From contig OV277858.1 of assembly GCA_922989275.2 (NCBI GenBank), positions 106,189,685 through 106,253,684 of the forward strand: a stretch of DNA of 64,000 bases, written 5' to 3'. The DNA is from Gari tellinella. Its lineage: Eukaryota > Mollusca > Bivalvia > Cardiida > Psammobiidae. Under the pieces are notes generated by a model. It was not told where the DNA came from, searched no databases, and worked only from the letters and a program-made list of their open reading frames with translations. Position numbers and translations under genes: made by a program. Shown here piece after piece: positions 55,111 to 64,000 of this stretch (positions are counted from its first letter, which is position 1; each line of letters starts with the position of its first letter).

Positions 55111-56595
55111 ATCTAGTTTTTTTATATAATGTAGAGATTAATGTTCTGAACAACTTTTATTCTTTGACATTATTAGAAATATCACCGGAAGTCACATTAT
55201 TCTTGTCCCAAACACCAAAATGTGAGGGGGTGGGGTGTTATGAGCAGGAATAACTTGACCTTGAGCCATATTTCTTAATAAGTGTAAGAACAAAACCTGT
55301 TAACACGATCTAGGTCTACATTATGGCCAAGTTTCAGCTTTGTAGCACCCCTAATAAGGGAGAAAAACCTAACCCTAGGTACCCAAAACGCTAACCCTAG
55401 GTCAGGGACCCATGGGCGTCAGAGGGCTCAAAATTTCATCGGAGGGACCTTTTTAAAAAATTCATATAAAAAAAACTAACAGCCCTATAGGGCTGAAACT
55501 TATAGGATCTATAGAGATATGTTTGATCTATATATCCCCCCCTTCACTTATATCGAGATGTGCATAGGAATGAAAAAATATAGGTGCGAACCTAAAAGTA
55601 CCCCCAAAAAAAAAAGTTACCTTAACTTTACATCATTGTCATAAATCTAATCTTAAGTATTTTGAGTTCATTTTAAGACTCTTTATAGATCAAAGTCTCC
55701 TCTATAGGAATCCGTCGTCACATATAACCTCCTATACCCTTAAAAAATTATAGAGGCCGCGCAAGTGACAAGGGTCCTTCAACAAAAAAAATCCCAAAAT
55801 TCGTCATTTTCTCACAAAAAGTTAGGGTAGTAATACGCCGAGTTCACATGTTCTACTACCTGTATCTGCAGGGATATCTTCCGTGAACAGGATGTGAACT
55901 TTTCAGAGCATATTTCCACACAGTTTCTGAGATATGAGTGAAACAAAGATGTCGGTCGAGGGACCCAAAAAAAAAAAAAAAAACAGTTTTTTTTTTTTTT
56001 TAAGCTTTGCTCTTAATAGGAAGCTTAAACCCAAAAACACCTATCTCCCAACTTTTCGATCCCCACAAGCTCTAAAAAAATCAGAGCTCTAGCTCTACTA
56101 GAAAGTCCCCAAATCGGCCCCCAAAAAAGCGCGCCAACCACAACCATAACCATTTTTTTGGTCTTTTTTTTTTTTGACCTTCCCAAGGTCATAGGGGGCT
56201 GAAATTTCTCATGTGACCTATTTTTGACCCCAATTCCATTTCCCCAAATTTTGAATGCTTATCTCACAAGAATAAAAAAAATGATCTTAACCCAAGGTAA
56301 TTTAGAGTTCTAAGTGGGACCACTGGGATATCCCAACCTACCAACCTTTTTCTCTTCCTCGGTTAAGTTTTTTTTCAAAGCATGGGGATATCAAAAACCA
56401 AAAAAACGTCTAGGGGGATTATAAATCCCTACGGGTCAAAAAATTATCTAAACCCTAGGGTGAATTTTAAGGGGTTTTTGTTTTCCCTCTCACTAAAAAA
56501 AAGTTATATATATTAAATTTTTGAGTGTCATATGTGGTTCCTCTGGGATCACTTTATAATTTCAATCCCTATCCCCTATCAAAATCCCTATCATA

Positions 56596-56675
56596 TCCCT
56601 ACTATAGGAGAATAGATATAACATAAAGGACCCTTAGAGCGTCATCTGTGAGGGACCCATAGCGCACAACCCTAA
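56596..56675 (+). repeat. Telomere-adjacent cap, terminal copy
   Basis: 80 bp identical to 50454-50533, directly before the terminal array. Ends CACAACCCTAA, which abuts TTAGGG to form AACCCTAATTAGGGTT. Confidence 0.9.
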
Positions 56676-59600
56676 TTAGGGTTAGGGTTAGGGTTAGGGT
56701 TAGGGTTAGGGTTAGGGTTAGGGTTAGGGTTAGGGTTAGGGTTAGGGTTAGGGTTAGGGTTAGGGTTAGGGTTAGGGTTAGGGTTAGGGTTAGGGTTAGG
56801 GTTAGGGTTAGGGTTAGGGTTAGGGTTAGGGTTAGGGTTAGGGTTAGGGTTAGGGTTAGGGTTAGGGTTAGGGTTAGGGTTAGGGTTAGGGTTAGGGTTA
56901 GGGTTAGGGTTAGGGTTAGGGTTAGGGTTAGGGTTAGGGTTAGGGTTAGGGTTAGGGTTAGGGTTAGGGTTAGGGTTAGGGTTAGGGTTAGGGTTAGGGT
57001 TAGGGTTAGGGTTAGGGTTAGGGTTAGGGTTAGGGTTAGGGTTAGGGTTAGGGTTAGGGTTAGGGTTAGGGTTAGGGTTAGGGTTAGGGTTAGGGTTAGG
57101 GTTAGGGTTAGGGTTAGGGTTAGGGTTAGGGTTAGGGTTAGGGTTAGGGTTAGGGTTAGGGTTAGGGTTAGGGTTAGGGTTAGGGTTAGGGTTAGGGTTA
57201 GGGTTAGGGTTAGGGTTAGGGTTAGGGTTAGGGTTAGGGTTAGGGTTAGGGTTAGGGTTAGGGTTAGGGTTAGGGTTAGGGTTAGGGTTAGGGTTAGGGT
57301 TAGGGTTAGGGTTAGGGTTAGGGTTAGGGTTAGGGTTAGGGTTAGGGTTAGGGTTAGGGTTAGGGTTAGGGTTAGGGTTAGGGTTAGGGTTAGGGTTAGG
57401 GTTAGGGTTAGGGTTAGGGTTAGGGTTAGGGTTAGGGTTAGGGTTAGGGTTAGGGTTAGGGTTAGGGTTAGGGTTAGGGTTAGGGTTAGGGTTAGGGTTA
57501 GGGTTAGGGTTAGGGTTAGGGTTAGGGTTAGGGTTAGGGTTAGGGTTAGGGTTAGGGTTAGGGTTAGGGTTAGGGTTAGGGTTAGGGTTAGGGTTAGGGT
57601 TAGGGTTAGGGTTAGGGTTAGGGTTAGGGTTAGGGTTAGGGTTAGGGTTAGGGTTAGGGTTAGGGTTAGGGTTAGGGTTAGGGTTAGGGTTAGGGTTAGG
57701 GTTAGGGTTAGGGTTAGGGTTAGGGTTAGGGTTAGGGTTAGGGTTAGGGTTAGGGTTAGGGTTAGGGTTAGGGTTAGGGTTAGGGTTAGGGTTAGGGTTA
57801 GGGTTAGGGTTAGGGTTAGGGTTAGGGTTAGGGTTAGGGTTAGGGTTAGGGTTAGGGTTAGGGTTAGGGTTAGGGTTAGGGTTAGGGTTAGGGTTAGGGT
57901 TAGGGTTAGGGTTAGGGTTAGGGTTAGGGTTAGGGTTAGGGTTAGGGTTAGGGTTAGGGTTAGGGTTAGGGTTAGGGTTAGGGTTAGGGTTAGGGTTAGG
58001 GTTAGGGTTAGGGTTAGGGTTAGGGTTAGGGTTAGGGTTAGGGTTAGGGTTAGGGTTAGGGTTAGGGTTAGGGTTAGGGTTAGGGTTAGGGTTAGGGTTA
58101 GGGTTAGGGTTAGGGTTAGGGTTAGGGTTAGGGTTAGGGTTAGGGTTAGGGTTAGGGTTAGGGTTAGGGTTAGGGTTAGGGTTAGGGTTAGGGTTAGGGT
58201 TAGGGTTAGGGTTAGGGTTAGGGTTAGGGTTAGGGTTAGGGTTAGGGTTAGGGTTAGGGTTAGGGTTAGGGTTAGGGTTAGGGTTAGGGTTAGGGTTAGG
58301 GTTAGGGTTAGGGTTAGGGTTAGGGTTAGGGTTAGGGTTAGGGTTAGGGTTAGGGTTAGGGTTAGGGTTAGGGTTAGGGTTAGGGTTAGGGTTAGGGTTA
58401 GGGTTAGGGTTAGGGTTAGGGTTAGGGTTAGGGTTAGGGTTAGGGTTAGGGTTAGGGTTAGGGTTAGGGTTAGGGTTAGGGTTAGGGTTAGGGTTAGGGT
58501 TAGGGTTAGGGTTAGGGTTAGGGTTAGGGTTAGGGTTAGGGTTAGGGTTAGGGTTAGGGTTAGGGTTAGGGTTAGGGTTAGGGTTAGGGTTAGGGTTAGG
58601 GTTAGGGTTAGGGTTAGGGTTAGGGTTAGGGTTAGGGTTAGGGTTAGGGTTAGGGTTAGGGTTAGGGTTAGGGTTAGGGTTAGGGTTAGGGTTAGGGTTA
58701 GGGTTAGGGTTAGGGTTAGGGTTAGGGTTAGGGTTAGGGTTAGGGTTAGGGTTAGGGTTAGGGTTAGGGTTAGGGTTAGGGTTAGGGTTAGGGTTAGGGT
58801 TAGGGTTAGGGTTAGGGTTAGGGTTAGGGTTAGGGTTAGGGTTAGGGTTAGGGTTAGGGTTAGGGTTAGGGTTAGGGTTAGGGTTAGGGTTAGGGTTAGG
58901 GTTAGGGTTAGGGTTAGGGTTAGGGTTAGGGTTAGGGTTAGGGTTAGGGTTAGGGTTAGGGTTAGGGTTAGGGTTAGGGTTAGGGTTAGGGTTAGGGTTA
59001 GGGTTAGGGTTAGGGTTAGGGTTAGGGTTAGGGTTAGGGTTAGGGTTAGGGTTAGGGTTAGGGTTAGGGTTAGGGTTAGGGTTAGGGTTAGGGTTAGGGT
59101 TAGGGTTAGGGTTAGGGTTAGGGTTAGGGTTAGGGTTAGGGTTAGGGTTAGGGTTAGGGTTAGGGTTAGGGTTAGGGTTAGGGTTAGGGTTAGGGTTAGG
59201 GTTAGGGTTAGGGTTAGGGTTTGGGTTAGGGTTAGGGTTAGGGTTAGGGTTAGGGTTAGGGTTAGGGTTAGGGTTAGGGTTAGGGTTAGGGTTAGGGTTA
59301 GGGTTAGGGTTAGGGTTAGGGTTAGGGTTAGGGTTAGGGTTAGGGTTAGGGTTAGGGTTAGGGTTAGGGTTAGGGTTAGGGTTAGGGTTAGGGTTAGGGT
59401 TAGGGTTAGGGTTAGGGTTAGGGTTAGGGTTAGGGTTAGGGTTAGGGTTAGGGTTAGGGTTAGGGTTAGGGTTAGGGTTAGGGTTAGGGTTAGGGTTAGG
59501 GTTAGGGTTAGGGTTAGGGTTAGGGTTAGGGTTAGGGTTAGGGTTAGGGTTAGGGTTAGGGTTAGGGTTAGGGTTAGGGTTAGGGTTAGGGTTAGGGTTA

Positions 59601-62600
59601 GGGTTAGGGTTAGGGTTAGGGTTAGGGTTAGGGTTAGGGTTAGGGTTAGGGTTAGGGTTAGGGTTAGGGTTAGGGTTAGGGTTAGGGTTAGGGTTAGGGT
59701 TAGGGTTAGGGTTAGGGTTAGGGTTAGGGTTAGGGTTAGGGTTAGGGTTAGGGTTAGGGTTAGGGTTAGGGTTAGGGTTAGGGTTAGGGTTAGGGTTAGG
59801 GTTAGGGTTAGGGTTAGGGTTAGGGTTAGGGTTAGGGTTAGGGTTAGGGTTAGGGTTAGGGTTAGGGTTAGGGTTAGGGTTAGGGTTAGGGTTAGGGTTA
59901 GGGTTAGGGTTAGGGTTAGGGTTAGGGTTAGGGTTAGGGTTAGGGTTAGGGTTAGGGTTAGGGTTAGGGTTAGGGTTAGGGTTAGGGTTAGGGTTAGGGT
60001 TAGGGTTAGGGTTAGGGTTAGGGTTAGGGTTAGGGTTAGGGTTAGGGTTAGGGTTAGGGTTAGGGTTAGGGTTAGGGTTAGGGTTAGGGTTAGGGTTAGG
60101 GTTAGGGTTAGGGTTAGGGTTAGGGTTAGGGTTAGGGTTAGGGTTAGGGTTAGGGTTAGGGTTAGGGTTAGGGTTAGGGTTAGGGTTAGGGTTAGGGTTA
60201 GGGTTAGGGTTAGGGTTAGGGTTAGGGTTAGGGTTAGGGTTAGGGTTAGGGTTAGGGTTAGGGTTAGGGTTAGGGTTAGGGTTAGGGTTAGGGTTAGGGT
60301 TAGGGTTAGGGTTAGGGTTAGGGTTAGGGTTAGGGTTAGGGTTAGGGTTAGGGTTAGGGTTAGGGTTAGGGTTAGGGTTAGGGTTAGGGTTAGGGTTAGG
60401 GTTAGGGTTAGGGTTAGGGTTAGGGTTAGGGTTAGGGTTAGGGTTAGGGTTAGGGTTAGGGTTAGGGTTAGGGTTAGGGTTAGGGTTAGGGTTAGGGTTA
60501 GGGTTAGGGTTAGGGTTAGGGTTAGGGTTAGGGTTAGGGTTAGGGTTAGGGTTAGGGTTAGGGTTAGGGTTAGGGTTAGGGTTAGGGTTAGGGTTAGGGT
60601 TAGGGTTAGGGTTAGGGTTAGGGTTAGGGTTAGGGTTAGGGTTAGGGTTAGGGTTAGGGTTAGGGTTAGGGTTAGGGTTAGGGTTAGGGTTAGGGTTAGG
60701 GTTAGGGTTAGGGTTAGGGTTAGGGTTAGGGTTAGGGTTAGGGTTAGGGTTAGGGTTAGGGTTAGGGTTAGGGTTAGGGTTAGGGTTAGGGTTAGGGTTA
60801 GGGTTAGGGTTAGGGTTAGGGTTAGGGTTAGGGTTAGGGTTAGGGTTAGGGTTAGGGTTAGGGTTAGGGTTAGGGTTAGGGTTAGGGTTAGGGTTAGGGT
60901 TAGGGTTAGGGTTAGGGTTAGGGTTAGGGTTAGGGTTAGGGTTAGGGTTAGGGTTAGGGTTAGGGTTAGGGTTAGGGTTAGGGTTAGGGTTAGGGTTAGG
61001 GTTAGGGTTAGGGTTAGGGTTAGGGTTAGGGTTAGGGTTAGGGTTAGGGTTAGGGTTAGGGTTAGGGTTAGGGTTAGGGTTAGGGTTAGGGTTAGGGTTA
61101 GGGTTAGGGTTAGGGTTAGGGTTAGGGTTAGGGTTAGGGTTAGGGTTAGGGTTAGGGTTAGGGTTAGGGTTAGGGTTAGGGTTAGGGTTAGGGTTAGGGT
61201 TAGGGTTAGGGTTAGGGTTAGGGTTAGGGTTAGGGTTAGGGTTAGGGTTAGGGTTAGGGTTAGGGTTAGGGTTAGGGTTAGGGTTAGGGTTAGGGTTAGG
61301 GTTAGGGTTAGGGTTAGGGTTAGGGTTAGGGTTAGGGTTAGGGTTAGGGTTAGGGTTAGGGTTAGGGTTAGGGTTAGGGTTAGGGTTAGGGTTAGGGTTA
61401 GGGTTAGGGTTAGGGTTAGGGTTAGGGTTAGGGTTAGGGTTAGGGTTAGGGTTAGGGTTAGGGTTAGGGTTAGGGTTAGGGTTAGGGTTAGGGTTAGGGT
61501 TAGGGTTAGGGTTAGGGTTAGGGTTAGGGTTAGGGTTAGGGTTAGGGTTAGGGTTAGGGTTAGGGTTAGGGTTAGGGTTAGGGTTAGGGTTAGGGTTAGG
61601 GTTAGGGTTAGGGTTAGGGTTAGGGTTAGGGTTAGGGTTAGGGTTAGGGTTAGGGTTAGGGTTAGGGTTAGGGTTAGGGTTAGGGTTAGGGTTAGGGTTA
61701 GGGTTAGGGTTAGGGTTAGGGTTAGGGTTAGGGTTAGGGTTAGGGTTAGGGTTAGGGTTAGGGTTAGGGTTAGGGTTAGGGTTAGGGTTAGGGTTAGGGT
61801 TAGGGTTAGGGTTAGGGTTAGGGTTAGGGTTAGGGTTAGGGTTAGGGTTAGGGTTAGGGTTAGGGTTAGGGTTAGGGTTAGGGTTAGGGTTAGGGTTAGG
61901 GTTAGGGTTAGGGTTAGGGTTAGGGTTAGGGTTAGGGTTAGGGTTAGGGTTAGGGTTAGGGTTAGGGTTAGGGTTAGGGTTAGGGTTAGGGTTAGGGTTA
62001 GGGTTAGGGTTAGGGTTAGGGTTAGGGTTAGGGTTAGGGTTAGGGTTAGGGTTAGGGTTAGGGTTAGGGTTAGGGTTAGGGTTAGGGTTAGGGTTAGGGT
62101 TAGGGTTAGGGTTAGGGTTAGGGTTAGGGTTAGGGTTAGGGTTAGGGTTAGGGTTAGGGTTAGGGTTAGGGTTAGGGTTAGGGTTAGGGTTAGGGTTAGG
62201 GTTAGGGTTAGGGTTAGGGTTAGGGTTAGGGTTAGGGTTAGGGTTAGGGTTAGGGTTAGGGTTAGGGTTAGGGTTAGGGTTAGGGTTAGGGTTAGGGTTA
62301 GGGTTAGGGTTAGGGTTAGGGTTAGGGTTAGGGTTAGGGTTAGGGTTAGGGTTAGGGTTAGGGTTAGGGTTAGGGTTAGGGTTAGGGTTAGGGTTAGGGT
62401 TAGGGTTAGGGTTAGGGTTAGGGTTAGGGTTAGGGTTAGGGTTAGGGTTAGGGTTAGGGTTAGGGTTAGGGTTAGGGTTAGGGTTAGGGTTAGGGTTAGG
62501 GTTAGGGTTAGGGTTAGGGTTAGGGTTAGGGTTAGGGTTAGGGTTAGGGTTAGGGTTAGGGTTAGGGTTAGGGTTAGGGTTAGGGTTAGGGTTAGGGTTA

Positions 62601-64000
62601 GGGTTAGGGTTAGGGTTAGGGTTAGGGTTAGGGTTAGGGTTAGGGTTAGGGTTAGGGTTAGGGTTAGGGTTAGGGTTAGGGTTAGGGTTAGGGTTAGGGT
62701 TAGGGTTAGGGTTAGGGTTAGGGTTAGGGTTAGGGTTAGGGTTAGGGTTAGGGTTAGGGTTAGGGTTAGGGTTAGGGTTAGGGTTAGGGTTAGGGTTAGG
62801 GTTAGGGTTAGGGTTAGGGTTAGGGTTAGGGTTAGGGTTAGGGTTAGGGTTAGGGTTAGGGTTAGGGTTAGGGTTAGGGTTAGGGTTAGGGTTAGGGTTA
62901 GGGTTAGGGTTAGGGTTAGGGTTAGGGTTAGGGTTAGGGTTAGGGTTAGGGTTAGGGTTAGGGTTAGGGTTAGGGTTAGGGTTAGGGTTAGGGTTAGGGT
63001 TAGGGTTAGGGTTAGGGTTAGGGTTAGGGTTAGGGTTAGGGTTAGGGTTAGGGTTAGGGTTAGGGTTAGGGTTAGGGTTAGGGTTAGGGTTAGGGTTAGG
63101 GTTAGGGTTAGGGTTAGGGTTAGGGTTAGGGTTAGGGTTAGGGTTAGGGTTAGGGTTAGGGTTAGGGTTAGGGTTAGGGTTAGGGTTAGGGTTAGGGTTA
63201 GGGTTAGGGTTAGGGTTAGGGTTAGGGTTAGGGTTAGGGTTAGGGTTAGGGTTAGGGTTAGGGTTAGGGTTAGGGTTAGGGTTAGGGTTAGGGTTAGGGT
63301 TAGGGTTAGGGTTAGGGTTAGGGTTAGGGTTAGGGTTAGGGTTAGGGTTAGGGTTAGGGTTAGGGTTAGGGTTAGGGTTAGGGTTAGGGTTAGGGTTAGG
63401 GTTAGGGTTAGGGTTAGGGTTAGGGTTAGGGTTAGGGTTAGGGTTAGGGTTAGGGTTAGGGTTAGGGTTAGGGTTAGGGTTAGGGTTAGGGTTAGGGTTA
63501 GGGTTAGGGTTAGGGTTAGGGTTAGGGTTAGGGTTAGGGTTAGGGTTAGGGTTAGGGTTAGGGTTAGGGTTAGGGTTAGGGTTAGGGTTAGGGTTAGGGT
63601 TAGGGTTAGGGTTAGGGTTAGGGTTAGGGTTAGGGTTAGGGTTAGGGTTAGGGTTAGGGTTAGGGTTAGGGTTAGGGTTAGGGTTAGGGTTAGGGTTAGG
63701 GTTAGGGTTAGGGTTAGGGTTAGGGTTAGGGTTAGGGTTAGGGTTAGGGTTAGGGTTAGGGTTAGGGTTAGGGTTAGGGTTAGGGTTAGGGTTAGGGTTA
63801 GGGTTAGGGTTAGGGTTAGGGGTTAGGGTTAGGGTTAGGGTTAGGGTTAGGGTTAGGGTTAGGGTTAGGGTTAGGGTTAGGGTTAGGGTTAGGGTTAGGG
63901 TTAGGGTTAGGGTTAGGGTTAGGGTTAGGGTTAGGGTTAGGGTTAGGGTTAGGGTTAGGGTTAGGGTTAGGGTTAGGGTTAGGGTTAGGGTTAGGGTTAG
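56676..64000 (+). repeat. Terminal telomere array (TTAGGG)n
   Basis: 7,325 bp, about 1,221 units, running to the window edge with the G-strand 5'-3' rightward. Only two irregular units were noticed: TTTGGG at about 59220 and TTAGGGG at about 63816. It is the substrate of telomerase and telomere-binding proteins. Confidence 0.95.

Larger units (their letters stand above)
50926..56595 (+). repeat. Subtelomeric module E, diverged
   Basis: After the GGGTCCCTC cluster come two ~170-bp units (51130-51410), then satellite units in both orientations (51520-55300), then a distal half that keeps the order of A to D: CACTTATATCGAGATGTGC (55539), GCCGAGTTCACATG (55838), CTTATCTCACAAGAATAAAA (56260) and AAAACGTCTAG (56404). 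Poly(A)/poly(T) runs are frequent. No coding gene. Confidence 0.8.

Noticed and set aside
26649..56675. End-to-end chromosome fusion as the origin of internal telomeric arrays
   Set aside because: Fusions give TTAGGG arrays facing CCCTAA arrays. All long arrays here have one polarity; only short (CCCTAA)3 blocks lie in the opposite sense.

Overview
The window is the right-hand end of a eukaryotic chromosome. About 26.6 kb of gene-poor, AT-rich, transposon-littered DNA is followed by about 30 kb of tandem subtelomeric modules. It then runs into an uninterrupted 7.3 kb (TTAGGG)n array that reaches the window edge with the G-rich strand pointing outward, as expected of a true chromosome terminus. 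TTAGGG telomeres, spliceosomal introns, a GIY-YIG Penelope-like element, a Ty3/gypsy element, a tyrosine-recombinase (Crypton-like) gene and small repeats of a style common in bivalve genomes (TAGCTCACCTGAGC-ended elements, GTGACCTTGACC repeats) suggest a marine mollusc, probably a bivalve. That assignment is inference.

Proximal arm (1-26648). No conserved cellular gene was recognised. It holds a Penelope-like remnant with 209-bp inverted arms (1769-2817), a pair of inverted arms built from iterated palindromes (957-1093 and 5676-5811), many MITEs (several with TIRs and TA flanks), tandem repeats rich in TGACCT half-sites, one weak candidate spliced gene (12011-13887), and an apparently intact Ty3/gypsy gag and pol (16005-21712). 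Pol has no ATG. It is joined to gag by a -1 frameshift site (UUUAAAC, 7-nt spacer, potential H-type pseudoknot). A polypurine tract and candidate 3' LTR lie downstream, but no matching 5' LTR was found.

Subtelomere (26649-56675). The arm breaks inside a MITE and passes straight into TTAGGG repeats through GGGGT microhomology, which looks like a healed break. Four related modules (A 27077-30768, B 30855-34194, C 34342-43368, D 46517-50374) and a diverged fifth (E 50926-56595) lie head to tail, each ending in a TTAGGG array of 78 bp to more than 7 kb, all in the same orientation. Each module has the same order: GGTCCCCC-type junction words; a 150-340 bp repeated satellite with a conserved GTTCTGAACAAC core and a tRNA T-arm/B-box-like word; hairpins; a non-satellite distal half; then an array seeded by CAACC(C/G)TAATTAGGG. 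An 80-bp telomere-adjacent cap precedes both the terminal array and one internal array, so a former chromosome end appears to have been internalised.

Module C carries a complete-looking Crypton-type gene on the minus strand (37045-39698): TATA box, 5'-UTR exon, two introns, two zinc fingers (the second assembled by splicing) and a tyrosine recombinase domain.

The most interesting candidates are the modular telomere-plus-subtelomere system (junction motif that flips orientation between modules, duplicated cap, covarying palindromes, B-box-like words), the intact subtelomeric Crypton, and the frameshifting retroelement.
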